Below, piece by piece: positions 17,140 through 25,053 of a stretch of 37,749 bases of DNA. This DNA is from Mycobacterium sp. (lineage in GTDB: Bacteria; Actinomycetota; Actinomycetes; Mycobacteriales; Mycobacteriaceae): positions 1 through 37,749 of the forward strand of contig NZ_JAOPWB010000173.1 of assembly GCF_025965855.1 (NCBI RefSeq), written 5' to 3'. The notes under the pieces are model-generated. The model was given only the letters and a program-made list of their open reading frames with translations. It was not told the DNA's origin and made no database searches. The position numbers were made by a program, and so were the translations under genes. Position 1 is the stretch's first letter, and every line of letters starts with the position of its first letter.

Positions 17140-18267
17140 ATGTTCACGGCCGAACAGCTCGATTTCGCTGCCGCGGTCGAGCGATTCTGCGCCGACAACT
17201 GTGCCACCGCCGAGCAGCGCGCGCAGCTGACCCAAGGGCTTTCCAACAGCCCCGAGTTGCTGCAGCGTCTCGCCGAACTCGGCTGGCTGGGGGTGTCGAT
17301 ATCCACGCAGTACGGCGGCGGCGGTGCGGGCATGGTCGAAGAGTGCATCTTCCTCGAAGAGACCGCCCGGGGTCAGGCACCGATCCATGCCTACGGCACC
17401 GGGCTGACCGCAGCGCAAACATATTTGCGGCACGGCAGCGAATCACAGAAGAAAGAGGTCGTCGGCAACCTGTGCGCCGGCCACTTCGAGGCGATCGCGT
17501 TGTCCGAACCCGGCGCGGGGTCGGATCTCGCCGGTGTTCGGACCCGGGCCGTCCGCGATGGCGACCGCTTCATCGTCAACGGCCAGAAGACCTGGATCAC
17601 CGCCGCGCACTTGGCCGATCACCTGCTGGTGCTCACCAGGACTGATCCCAACGTCGGAAAGCACCACGGCCTGACGTTGTTGTATCTGCCCACCTCGACG
17701 CCCGGACTGGACATCAAAGCTATCCAGACGATGGACGGCCACACCGTTAACGACGTGTTCTTCACCGACGTCGTCGTTCCCGTTGACAACGTCGTGGGCG
17801 GGATCGGCGATGCCTGGCACCGGCTGATGCGCGGGCTAAACGTCGAACGGCTCATCATCGCTGCCATGTCGCTTGGTGCCGCGCGGCGATCGCTGCAAGA
17901 CACCATCGCATACGTGCGGACCCGGGAACAGTTCGGCAAGCCGATCGGCGCCTTTCAGGCCGTCCGCCATCGGCTGGCGGATCTGGCAGCCGAGATCGAG
18001 TGTTGCCGCGCATACGTCTACCACGTGGCCGCGCAGATCGACGCCGCCCTGGAAGACCAGCTTGCGCGCGAGGGATCGATCGCGAAACTCAAGTGCACCG
18101 AGGTGGCCAAGCGAGCCGCGCTCGAGGGGGTACAGCTGATGGGCGGCAATGGCTACACGGTCGAATTCGGCATGGAATCGCAGGTGCGTAAGGCGTTGGC
18201 ACCACCGATTTACGGCGGCGCCAACGAGATTCAGCGCGAGATCATCGGAAAGAGCCTGGGACTATGA
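17140..18267 (+). CDS. acyl-CoA dehydrogenase (first)
   Basis: A flavin enzyme that puts a double bond next to the thioester. Motifs: ALSEPGAGSDLAGVRT (FAD/substrate region, near residue 118), KTWITAAHLADH, RTREQFGKPIGAFQAVRHRLADLAAEIE, LMGGNGYTVEF and YGGANEIQREIIGKSLGL at the end. Length is 375 aa from ATG 17140; a TTG at 17134 overlapping the previous stop would add two residues. The stop overlaps the next SDR start (ATGA). The place where medium-chain enzymes carry the catalytic glutamate (Y-E-G) reads YGG, so the base may sit elsewhere as in isovaleryl-type enzymes. In the alicyclic pathway it could be the ring dehydrogenase (AliB role). Confidence 0.9.
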   Translation: MFTAEQLDFAAAVERFCADNCATAEQRAQLTQGLSNSPELLQRLAELGWLGVSISTQYGGGGAGMVEECIFLEETARGQAPIHAYGTGLTAAQTYLRHGSESQKKEVVGNLCAGHFEAIALSEPGAGSDLAGVRTRAVRDGDRFIVNGQKTWITAAHLADHLLVLTRTDPNVGKHHGLTLLYLPTSTPGLDIKAIQTMDGHTVNDVFFTDVVVPVDNVVGGIGDAWHRLMRGLNVERLIIAAMSLGAARRSLQDTIAYVRTREQFGKPIGAFQAVRHRLADLAAEIECCRAYVYHVAAQIDAALEDQLAREGSIAKLKCTEVAKRAALEGVQLMGGNGYTVEFGMESQVRKALAPPIYGGANEIQREIIGKSLGL

Positions 18268-19157
18268 CGAGCGTCTTTGATCCGAAGGTGTTGGACGGCA
18301 AGCGCATTGTGATCACCGGCGGCGGCACCGGGCTGGGTCGCGGAGTGGCCGCGAGGCTGGTCGCTCACGGCGCCGAGGTGCATCTGTGGGGGCGGCGCGA
18401 ATCGGTGCTTGCCGAGGCGGCCACTGAGATCTCGGCCGCCCATCCCGGCCGTGTTCACTATCAGCCGGTCAACGTTCGGGACTTCGAATTGGTCGTCGCC
18501 GCGGTTGACCAGATTTGGGACCGGCACGGACCGTTGACCGGAGTGCTGAACAATGCCGCCGCGAATTTCATCGCGCCGACTGTCAGTCTGAGCCCGCGTG
18601 CGTTCGAGGCGGTCACCTCGACGGTGATGACGGGTTCGTTCAACACGACCCTGGCCGCCGGCAGGCGCTGGATCGCCGAGGGGCTGCCCGGGTCGGTGTT
18701 GTCGAATCTGACCACGTGGGTGTGGAGTGGTTCGGCCTTCGTCGTCCCTTCGGCCATGGCAAAGGCCGCGGTGCATGCGATGACGATGTCGTTGGCGGTC
18801 GAATGGGGCCGCTACGGCATTCGCCTCAATGCCCTGGCGCCCGGACCGATTCCAACCGATTACGCCTGGGAGATGCTCAATCCGACGGACGAGAGTTCCA
18901 TCGGTGCCACCCAGGCCGACCAGATTCCGCTCGGCCGTTCGGGAACCATCGAGGAACTGGCCAACCTCACGATTTTCGCCTTCTCCGACGCCTGCGACTA
19001 CCTCACCGGTGAGACCATCGCGATGGACGGAGGCCAACGGCTCGCCGGGCCCAACACGTTCGCCGGGCTGTCGGCGATGAGCGACGAAGATTGGGCGCAG
19101 GCGCGCGAACGCAGCAAAGTGGCTTCGGCGGCTGCGAAGTCCGCGCGCTCGGTGTAG
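18264..19157 (+). CDS. short-chain dehydrogenase of the 2,4-dienoyl-CoA reductase (DECR) type
   Basis: A Rossmann-fold SDR. Cofactor motif TGGGTGLGRG at about residue 18 and NNAA near 94. The usual YxxxK is replaced by SxxxK in VVPSAMAKAAVHAM (about residues 162-175), followed by SLAVEWGRYGIRLN and ALAPGPIPT. This is the active-site arrangement of mitochondrial 2,4-dienoyl-CoA reductase (Ser210/Lys214 in the human enzyme), so the protein is probably an NADPH-dependent enoyl/dienoyl-CoA reductase rather than a hydroxyacyl-CoA dehydrogenase. Length is 297 aa. The ATG overlaps the acyl-CoA dehydrogenase stop, and the MaoC gene follows after 14 bases. A role in reducing a ring or chain double bond in the same pathway is inferred. 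Confidence 0.85.
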   Translation: MTSVFDPKVLDGKRIVITGGGTGLGRGVAARLVAHGAEVHLWGRRESVLAEAATEISAAHPGRVHYQPVNVRDFELVVAAVDQIWDRHGPLTGVLNNAAANFIAPTVSLSPRAFEAVTSTVMTGSFNTTLAAGRRWIAEGLPGSVLSNLTTWVWSGSAFVVPSAMAKAAVHAMTMSLAVEWGRYGIRLNALAPGPIPTDYAWEMLNPTDESSIGATQADQIPLGRSGTIEELANLTIFAFSDACDYLTGETIAMDGGQRLAGPNTFAGLSAMSDEDWAQARERSKVASAAAKSARSV

Positions 19158-19171
19158 CGGTCGAGGCACCG

Positions 19172-19630
19172 ATGCGAATCATTTCATCGATCGACGAGGC
19201 CGTCGACGCCGTCGGCCACGAACTCGGTGCCTCCGATTGGATCACGGTCGACCAGGACCGCATCGATGCCTTCGCGGATGCCACCGGCGATCACCAGTGG
19301 ATCCACGTCGACGCCGAGCGGGCCCGCACCGAGAGTCCTTATCGCTCGACCATCGCCCATGGCTTCTTGACGTTGTCCTTGATTCCGGCATTGAGCAAGG
19401 CCAATTACCGGGTCGAGAACGCCAAAATGGGCATCAACTACGGGCTCAACAAGGTGCGGTTCCTGACGCCGGTTCCGGCGGGCGGCCGCGTCCGGGTGCG
19501 GTCTGAGCTCCTCGAGGCCGCCAAGGTCGACGGCAGCACAGTTGACCTGACCGTGCGGCACACGGTGGAACTCGACGGTTCGGTCAAGCCGGCCGCGGTG
19601 GCGGAACTGATCGCGCGGATGGTGTTTTAG
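19172..19630 (+). CDS. MaoC-like (R)-specific enoyl-CoA hydratase
   Basis: A 152-residue single hot-dog domain. The catalytic D-x4-H pair is visible in FADATGDHQWIHVD (about residues 34-47), followed by the family's IAHGFLTLSLIP. It hydrates a trans-2-enoyl-CoA to the 3-hydroxyacyl-CoA. Start ATG 19172 has GAGG six bases upstream; an earlier frame start lies inside the SDR gene. It is the last gene of the badI-like operon and close to the GntR gene. In an alicyclic acid route it is one of two hydratase candidates, the other being the crotonase at 25054-25872. Confidence 0.9.
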   Translation: MRIISSIDEAVDAVGHELGASDWITVDQDRIDAFADATGDHQWIHVDAERARTESPYRSTIAHGFLTLSLIPALSKANYRVENAKMGINYGLNKVRFLTPVPAGGRVRVRSELLEAAKVDGSTVDLTVRHTVELDGSVKPAAVAELIARMVF

Positions 19631-19674
19631 CCGCCAGTGCGACTTACGGGTACGGCCATGTCACTTGTACGTAA

Positions 19675-19704
19675 TAGGCTAACCTTACGATAGGCCTGAC
19701 CTTT
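19675..19704 (+). promoter_or_regulatory. tandem imperfect operator-like sites before the GntR gene
   Basis: Two related blocks, TAGGCTAACCTTA (19675-19687) and TAGGCCTGACCTT (19691-19703), lie 30-60 bases before the GntR start. The second differs from the operator at 26875-26887 (ATGGCCTGACCAT) at few positions, so it may be a weak autoregulatory site. The first also looks like half of an IdeR iron box, but its left half does not match. Confidence 0.4.
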
Positions 19705-19733
19705 ATGCCGAAGTCGCGACGGATGGAGGAGCG

Positions 19734-20504
19734 ATGGAACCAGTCGAGACGAATTCGGCCCCAACACGCTCGAGTGTCCTGCTCAAGCCGGTGGATGTCC
19801 CCAAGGCGTCCGACGTGTTGGCGCGTGAGCTGCGCGAGCGGATCCTCAGCGGCGAGCTGGAAGAGGGTATCGCGCTGCCCGCGGAGCGCGAGCTCGTCAA
19901 GCAGACGCAGATGAGCCGGGCCACGGTGCGAGAGGCGTTACGAATCCTGGAGGTTCAGAACCTGGTTCGGGTCAGGGCCGGTCGGGCCGGCGGTGCATTC
20001 GTCCAGCGACCGACGACCAAATCGATGGCAAGTTCGGTGAGCATGCTCATCAGGGGCCAGCGGATCAAACTGGCTGATCTCATGGAGACGCGTGAGGCAT
20101 TGGAGCCGTTCTGCGCCGAGTTGGCCGCCCGAAAACGAACTGATGATGATCTGGCGGCGCTGGACCGCGCCAATGACGCCATCGCCGATCCCGACGCCGA
20201 CCTGCCCGCGTTTCTGCAGGCCAACCTCGACTGGCACGTGGGTGTCGCGATGGCGAGTCACAACGAGTTGTTGATCGGATTCATGATCGCGTTGTCGCAG
20301 GCCATCTATACCGGAACGGAGAATGCGGCGTTCGTCGACGACAACGTGCGCGCGGTGACTGCGCGTGCGCACCGGTCGGTTACCACCGCCATCCGCGGTC
20401 ACGACCCGGATGCTGCCAGTCGGCGCATGCGACGCCACGTGCACAGCTACGCCAAGGCCGCGCTGGCCGTGGACAAGCGTCAAGCGATCAGCGTCGAGGA
20501 CTGA
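19734..20504 (+). CDS. GntR-family regulator, FadR/FCD subfamily
   Basis: A 256-residue transcription factor. The N-terminal winged helix (about residues 25-95) has the GntR signature LARELRERILSGEL, LPAERELVKQTQMSRATVREALRILE and a GRAGGAFV wing. The C-terminal FCD ligand domain has LMETREALEP, DWHVGVAMASHNELL, HRSVTTAIRGHDPDAASRRM and RRHVHSY, which carry the conserved Asp and His metal/ligand residues. Start ATG 19734 follows GGAGGAGCG. Members usually repress until an acyl-CoA or organic acid binds. FadR-type operators with the core GGTCNGACC occur at five promoters around it, so it is the best candidate for their regulator. It converges with the scoAB operon. Confidence 0.92.
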   Translation: MEPVETNSAPTRSSVLLKPVDVPKASDVLARELRERILSGELEEGIALPAERELVKQTQMSRATVREALRILEVQNLVRVRAGRAGGAFVQRPTTKSMASSVSMLIRGQRIKLADLMETREALEPFCAELAARKRTDDDLAALDRANDAIADPDADLPAFLQANLDWHVGVAMASHNELLIGFMIALSQAIYTGTENAAFVDDNVRAVTARAHRSVTTAIRGHDPDAASRRMRRHVHSYAKAALAVDKRQAISVED

Positions 20505-20549
20505 GCCACTCGCCGGCAGGGCCCACCGCTCGCATATGTGCGGCACACG

Positions 20550-20563
20550 CCCGTCACGACGGG
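20550..20563. terminator. small hairpin between convergent GntR and scoB genes
   Basis: CCCGTCACGACGGG can pair CCCGT with ACGGG around a four-base loop. It overlaps the scoB stop codon, in the 49-base gap between the converging genes. It has no U-tract on either side. A terminator role is possible but weakly supported. Confidence 0.2.
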
Positions 20564-21195
20564 GCCGGAAGCGCAAGGGGCGGTTCGGTTTTCGCGATAA
20601 CCTCGTCAACACTGACACCGGGTGCGGTCTCGATCAGGCGCAGGCCGTCGTCGGCGACGTCGATGACGGCGAGATCGGTGAAGATTCGATTCACGCAGCG
20701 CTTACCGGTGAGCGGCAACGTGCAGTGGTCGACGATCTTCGCGCTGCCGTCCTTGGCGGTGTGGTCCATCATCACGAAGACTTTTGCTACGCCGTGCAAT
20801 AGGTCCATCGCCCCGCCCATGCCCTTGATCATCTTGCCGGGGATCGTCCAGTTGGCCAGGTCGCCGGCGGCCGAGACCTGCATGGCGCCGAGCACCGCGA
20901 CGTCGAGGTGTCCACCGCGGATGATCCCGAACGAGGACGACGAGCAGAAGAACGCCGCACCCGGCAACGTGGTGACCGTCTCCTTGCCGGCGTTGATCAG
21001 GTCGGCGTCGAGGTCCTCGCGCCGCGGGTACGGCCCGACACCGAGGATCCCGTTTTCCGAATGCAAGACGACGGTGATGTCGGCGGGAATGTGGCCCGGG
21101 ATCAGGGTCGGCAACCCGACGCCGAGGTTGACGTACTGCCCGTCGTGCAGTTCGGCGGCGACCCGCGCCGCCAGCTCGTCTCGGCTCCAACTCAT
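20554..21195 (-). CDS. scoB: succinyl-CoA:3-ketoacid CoA-transferase subunit B (ScoB type)
   Basis: The small subunit of a class I CoA-transferase. It carries the catalytic glutamate in the [12 protein letters not shown] motif (about residues 46-57), then [30 protein letters not shown] and KGMGGAMDL. Length 213 aa fits. The enzyme moves CoA between succinyl-CoA and a 3-oxo acid. The ATG at 21195 overlaps the stop of a 25-codon frame (ATGA), which itself overlaps the scoA stop; scoA and scoB therefore do not adjoin directly. It is the last gene of the fadD-fadE-scoA-scoB operon. Confidence 0.93.
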   Translation of the reverse strand: MSWSRDELAARVAAELHDGQYVNLGVGLPTLIPGHIPADITVVLHSENGILGVGPYPRREDLDADLINAGKETVTTLPGAAFFCSSSSFGIIRGGHLDVAVLGAMQVSAAGDLANWTIPGKMIKGMGGAMDLLHGVAKVFVMMDHTAKDGSAKIVDHCTLPLTGKRCVNRIFTDLAVIDVADDGLRLIETAPGVSVDEVIAKTEPPLALPAPS

Positions 21196-21269
21196 TCGGC
21201 GTCACTCTCCCCCGCGAGCGGGAGGACCCCGACATCGCTTTTGCTGTGCATCGTCGTCGGCGCGGTCAT
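21192..21269 (-). CDS. 25-codon frame coupled between scoA and scoB
   Basis: A tiny frame encoding [20 protein letters not shown] and five more residues. Its ATG (21269-21267) overlaps the scoA stop and its TGA (21194-21192) overlaps the scoB ATG, both as ATGA. The GGGGGAGAG near its end can serve as the scoB ribosome site. It may keep ribosomes moving from scoA to scoB, encode a real small peptide, or be the ancient N-terminus of ScoB split off by a frameshift. No known family. Confidence 0.4.
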   Translation of the reverse strand: MTAPTTMHSKSDVGVLPLAGESDAE

Positions 21270-22012
21270 GGCCGCACCGTCTCCTTTTCGATCTGCTTCA
21301 CCGGGCTGGGCACATGCACCACCCGGTGTACGAAGATCCCCGGGGTGTGCACCTGGGCGGGGTCTATCTCGCCCGGTTCGACCAGGTGCTCAACCTGCGC
21401 GATGGTGATCCGGCCCGCTACGGCACAGTCCGGGTTGAAGTTGGCGGCCGCCGCATGGTAGACGAGGTTGCCGTGCCGGTCGCCTTTGAAGGCGTGCACC
21501 AGTGCGAAGTCAGTGCGGATGGCTCGTTCCAGCACGTAAGTGACCCCGTCGAATTCGCGGGTTTCCTTCGGCGGCGAGGCAACAGCCACCGAACCGTCTG
21601 GGTGGTACCGCCACGCCAGACCGCCGTCGGCCACCTGCGTCCCAACCCCCGCGGGCGTGTAGAAGGCGGGGATCCCGGCCCCGCCGGCACGCAGCCGCTC
21701 GGCCAGCGTTCCCTGGGGAGTCAGCTCCAGCTCAAGCTCACCGGCCATGTACTGGCGGGCGAATTCCTTGTTCTCCCCGACGTAGGAGTTGATAGTGCGT
21801 CGGATCCGCTTGTGTTGCAACAACACTCCCAAGCCGATCCCATCCACGCCCAGGTTGTTCGAGACCGTCTCCAGATCTTGGACCCCGAGCTCCAACAGCG
21901 AAGCAATCAGCGCCTGCGGGATGCCGCAGAGCCCAAACCCGCCCACGGCCAGCGACGACCCGTCCGTCACGTCGGCAACAGCCTCCGCCGTCGTTGCCAC
22001 GACCTTGTCCAT
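21266..22012 (-). CDS. scoA: succinyl-CoA:3-ketoacid CoA-transferase subunit A (ScoA type)
   Basis: The large subunit of a SCOT-type CoA-transferase, 248 aa. Motifs: VGGFGLCGIPQALI (glycine-rich CoA loop, about residues 24-37), ETVSNNLGVDG, LTPQGTLAERLRAGGAGIPAFYTPAGVGT, and FNPDCAVAGRITIAQVE. It closely resembles what I recall of M. tuberculosis Rv2504c. I chose ATG 22012 (MDKVVATTAEAV), which is where homologues start and which follows AGGAGG by about 10 bases; the 70 residues upstream overlap the acyl-CoA dehydrogenase gene and are arginine-rich. It pairs with ScoB and probably acts on a 3-oxo acid made by the catabolic genes around it. Confidence 0.94.
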   Translation of the reverse strand: MDKVVATTAEAVADVTDGSSLAVGGFGLCGIPQALIASLLELGVQDLETVSNNLGVDGIGLGVLLQHKRIRRTINSYVGENKEFARQYMAGELELELTPQGTLAERLRAGGAGIPAFYTPAGVGTQVADGGLAWRYHPDGSVAVASPPKETREFDGVTYVLERAIRTDFALVHAFKGDRHGNLVYHAAAANFNPDCAVAGRITIAQVEHLVEPGEIDPAQVHTPGIFVHRVVHVPSPVKQIEKETVRP

Positions 22013-22034
22013 CGTCACAAGCCTCCTCGGGGCC

Positions 22035-23228
22035 TCAACTCTTGGGCATGCCGAGAATCCGCTCGGCGACGATGTTGCGCTGAATGAAGGTTGAGCCGCC
22101 CGCAATCGCCGTGCCCCGGGCTTGATACGCCAGCCGTAGCCACCGCTGGTGCGACACCGATGACGAATCGGCGCCGCCCTTCTCGGCGAGCGCGAACTGT
22201 CCACCCATCTCGTCAAGCTCAAGCCCGAAATCGGCGATGTCCTCCACCAGTGGGCAGAAGTACAGCTTCCCGATCGACGTGACCGGTCCCGGCGGTCCGC
22301 CGCCGGCAGCTCCGGTGATGACCCGCTGTCCGATCAGGTAGTGCACCAGCGCTCGCCCGTACAAGTCGGCAATCCGTTGCCGCACCAGCTGATCGGCGCC
22401 CAGGGGGCTGCCTGCGTCAGTGGTGCGGGCCGCGATCTCGCGGACCAAATCGTTGACCGCGCCGGTCGTGTTCACTCGGCCGGTGGCGATCGCAACCCGC
22501 TCGAACGCCAAGGTGCCCATCGCGACCTGCCAGCCGCCGTCTACCGCACCGACGACATCGTCATCGGGGACGAACACATTGTCGAGGAAGACCTCGTTGA
22601 ATTCGGACTCGCCCAGCATGTGTGCCAATGGACGAACGTCGACGCCGGGGCTGTTCATGGCGAGCAAAAAATACGTGATGCCACGATGGCGCGGCCCGCC
22701 GCCGGTGCGGGCAAGCAGGATCGCGTGTGCTGCCAGCTGGGCTCGGCTGGTCCAGATCTTCTGGCCCTGGATTTGCCACCCGCCATCCACCTTCGTAGCG
22801 GTGGTGCGCAACGAGGCCAGATCCGAACCCGCTTCAGGCTCGGAGAACAATTGGCACCAGACCTCCTCGCCGGTGAGGATCGGTCGGAGGTAGCGCTGCT
22901 GCTGGGCTGGGGTGCCGAACTCGATGATCGTGGGCCCGGCAAAGTCCTCGCCGATGATATTGAGCCGCTCGGGGGCACCCGCCCGGTCGAGTTCCTCGTT
23001 GAACACCGCACGTAGCTTGGCGTCGGCGCCGCCCCCGCCGTACTCCTTCGGCCAGGACAGCCCGGCATAGCCGGCGTCGTACAGCAGCCGCTGCCAGGCG
23101 CGCCAGTAGTCGAGCTTGTCCTCGAGGCGCGCGGGTTCAGGTCCGCCGAGCCGCGGCAATGTGTCGCGCAGCCACGTGCGCGCCCGGGCGCGGAATTCGG
23201 CCTCGGCGGGACTGTCTTTCAATTCCAT
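22035..23228 (-). CDS. acyl-CoA dehydrogenase (second)
   Basis: A 397-residue acyl-CoA dehydrogenase of the FadE17/26-like branch. Motifs: LSWPKEYGGGGA, WCQLFSEPEAGSDLASLRT (near residue 125), IQGQKIWTSRAQLAAHAILL, GESEFNEVFLDNVFVPDDDVVG and the C-terminal AIAGGSTFIQRNIVAERILG. I chose ATG 23228 (MELKDSPAEAEF), 10 bases after the fadD stop; a longer form from 23303 starts inside fadD. Several mycobacterial relatives work as unlike-subunit pairs, so this protein might pair with the dehydrogenase at 17140, but the two are in different operons. It sits between fadD and scoA. Confidence 0.9.
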   Translation of the reverse strand: MELKDSPAEAEFRARARTWLRDTLPRLGGPEPARLEDKLDYWRAWQRLLYDAGYAGLSWPKEYGGGGADAKLRAVFNEELDRAGAPERLNIIGEDFAGPTIIEFGTPAQQQRYLRPILTGEEVWCQLFSEPEAGSDLASLRTTATKVDGGWQIQGQKIWTSRAQLAAHAILLARTGGGPRHRGITYFLLAMNSPGVDVRPLAHMLGESEFNEVFLDNVFVPDDDVVGAVDGGWQVAMGTLAFERVAIATGRVNTTGAVNDLVREIAARTTDAGSPLGADQLVRQRIADLYGRALVHYLIGQRVITGAAGGGPPGPVTSIGKLYFCPLVEDIADFGLELDEMGGQFALAEKGGADSSSVSHQRWLRLAYQARGTAIAGGSTFIQRNIVAERILGMPKS

Positions 23229-23238
23229 TTGGGGTCCA

Positions 23239-24936
23239 TCAGCTGGCGCCCGCAACTTCTCTCGCCCGCGCGGCTTCCTCCTCGAGGCGCCGCGCGATGT
23301 CATTGCGCAGTTCGTGTTTGAGGACCTTGCCGGTTGCGGTCATGGGCAGGCAATCGACCACGACGACGCGCTCGGGTGTCTTCTGGATCGGCATGCCGCG
23401 CTCCAGTAGAAACTCGCGCATATCGTCGACGGTCGGAGCCTCGTGGCCCGCCGCGGCGACCACGAAGCAGCACACCCGCTCACCGAGGCGTTCGTCGGGC
23501 ATACCTACGACCGAGAACGCCCGCAGCGCAGGATGATGCGCCAGATGATCCTCGATCTCGCGGACGCTGATGTTCATCCCCCCGCGAATGACGATGTCCT
23601 TAGTCCGACCGGTTACTCGGACGTAGCCGTCCTCGGTCATCTTTCCCAGATCGCCCGACTTGGAAAAGCCGTCCCGAGTGAACAGGGCCGCGGTTTCCTT
23701 GGGATTGGCGAGATATTCGATCATGTGGGCGGGCCCGCGATAGGCGATGTCGCCCTCACCGCCGCGAGGCACCTCGTTGCCCTTGTCATCGACGATCTTG
23801 ATCTCTGCACCAGGCATCGCCTTGCCGTCCGAGGTAAGCGCGCGCGACACGTCGTCCGTGACAGAACATGTTGTGGTGACCAGGTTTTCGCTGCGCCCGT
23901 AGAGGCTGAGCACCTTGACGTTGGGCAGCGTCATGCCGGCCCGCTCGACGACCGCGGCGGGGATTGGCGCGCCCGCACATGTCCACAAGCGCAACGTGGA
24001 GAGGTCGTGGTGCTCGGCGTCGTAGTCCGACAACAATGTGTGCAGGAAGGTGGGAGCGGTTACCGCCGCCGTGCAGCCGAAGCGCTGAATCTCCTCGATA
24101 CCGCGAACCGGATCCCACTTGGCCATGACATGTGTCGCCGCCCCGGTCAACATCGGCAGCAACACGCTGGTGACGAGCCCGGTGGTGTGGGCGATGGGCG
24201 AGGGCCCGAACTGGACATCGGCCTCGGTGTAGCCGAACGGCCCGACCAGCGCACGCGCGCCCGCACAGTAGGTGTTGAACGTGTGGACGCACCCCTTGGG
24301 CCGCGATGTCGTTCCAGAGGTGTAGACGATGACGAACGGGTCGTCGGGGCCGGGCGGGGGGCCCAATTCCGCACGGGCGCTGTCGTCGTCGGTGTCCGCC
24401 TCCAGCTGGGTCAGGGTGAAAACGTTGGCGCCGGCATCAGTTTCGGCGGTGCTGTCTGGTCTGGTGACCGCGATCGTGACTTCCGGATGTTCTTGGCGTA
24501 TACCGAGATACATGTCCAGATAGCCGAATTTGCCGAAATGCGCCGGAGTGAACACCGCCCGTACCCCGGAGTTGGACAGCACGTAGCCGACGTCTTCGTG
24601 CCGGTAGATCGGCATGATCGGGACCATGATGACGCCCAATCGCGACAACGCGGTCAGCACCTGGATGAACTCCACCCAGTTGGGCAACTGCACGGCGGCT
24701 GTGTCACCGCGTCGCAAGCCATGCCGGTGCAGACCGACAGCCAGACGTTGCCCGGCGTCGAAGAGCTCCCGGAACGTGAACGATCGCGTTCCGTCGGTCG
24801 CGAACACCTTGTCGGGGTTTTCCTCGACGCGCCGGGCCAGGAGGTCGTGAAACGTGTCGCTGGACCACAATCCCGCGCGGTAGTAGTGGTCGATTTCTTG
24901 CGGGCTGTAGCGGGTGGTGTACGAGCTTGGCTTCAT
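23239..24936 (-). CDS. acyl-CoA synthetase (AMP-forming, AliA/FadD-like)
   Basis: It activates a carboxylic acid to its CoA thioester. Motifs: the AMP-binding P-loop VIVYTSGTTSRPKGC (about residues 203-217), LSLYGRSENLVTTTCSV, the SGDLGKM hinge-region aspartate, GRTKDIVIRGGMNISVREIED and the catalytic lysine in TATGKVLKHEL near the C-terminus. Length 565 aa is normal. The YGRSEN-x-V-T-T-x-C block is one I associate with cyclohexanecarboxylate-CoA ligases, though memory alone is weak support. Start ATG 24936 has GAGGA about 8 bases upstream. It is the first gene of its operon, behind a promoter with a FadR-type operator in its spacer, and would be the entry step of the pathway. Confidence 0.9.
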   Translation of the reverse strand: MKPSSYTTRYSPQEIDHYYRAGLWSSDTFHDLLARRVEENPDKVFATDGTRSFTFRELFDAGQRLAVGLHRHGLRRGDTAAVQLPNWVEFIQVLTALSRLGVIMVPIMPIYRHEDVGYVLSNSGVRAVFTPAHFGKFGYLDMYLGIRQEHPEVTIAVTRPDSTAETDAGANVFTLTQLEADTDDDSARAELGPPPGPDDPFVIVYTSGTTSRPKGCVHTFNTYCAGARALVGPFGYTEADVQFGPSPIAHTTGLVTSVLLPMLTGAATHVMAKWDPVRGIEEIQRFGCTAAVTAPTFLHTLLSDYDAEHHDLSTLRLWTCAGAPIPAAVVERAGMTLPNVKVLSLYGRSENLVTTTCSVTDDVSRALTSDGKAMPGAEIKIVDDKGNEVPRGGEGDIAYRGPAHMIEYLANPKETAALFTRDGFSKSGDLGKMTEDGYVRVTGRTKDIVIRGGMNISVREIEDHLAHHPALRAFSVVGMPDERLGERVCCFVVAAAGHEAPTVDDMREFLLERGMPIQKTPERVVVVDCLPMTATGKVLKHELRNDIARRLEEEAARAREVAGAS

Positions 24937-24995
24937 CGCGCTGTCCTCGGTTCTCGGGATCCGCCAGCGGGCGGCCAGGAGGCGTAATCCTACAT

Positions 24996-25024
24996 ATTAT
25001 AGAATGGTCAGACCGAAACGACAA
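24996..25024 (-). promoter_or_regulatory. promoter of the fadD operon with embedded FadR-type operator
   Basis: On the minus strand a TTGTCG -35 box (25024-25019) and a TATAAT -10 box (25001-24996) are 17 bases apart. The palindrome at 25004-25016 (plus strand ATGGTCAGACCGA, core GGTCAGACC) fills the spacer. A repressor there would block polymerase directly. The fadD ATG is 60 bases downstream of the -10 box. Confidence 0.75.
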
Positions 25025-25053
25025 GGATTCAGGTCTCGCCGGGGTGGGGGCGT

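Noticed and set aside
19671..19687. Possible IdeR iron box (TAGGCTAACCT) before the GntR gene
   Set aside because: Only the centre and right half fit the 19-bp consensus; the left half (ACGTAA) does not. Kept only as a note on the tandem site.
23443..24987. Plus-strand open frame of 514 codons opposite the acyl-CoA synthetase
   Set aside because: It is antisense to a gene with all AMP-binding motifs; composition is typical of a shadow.
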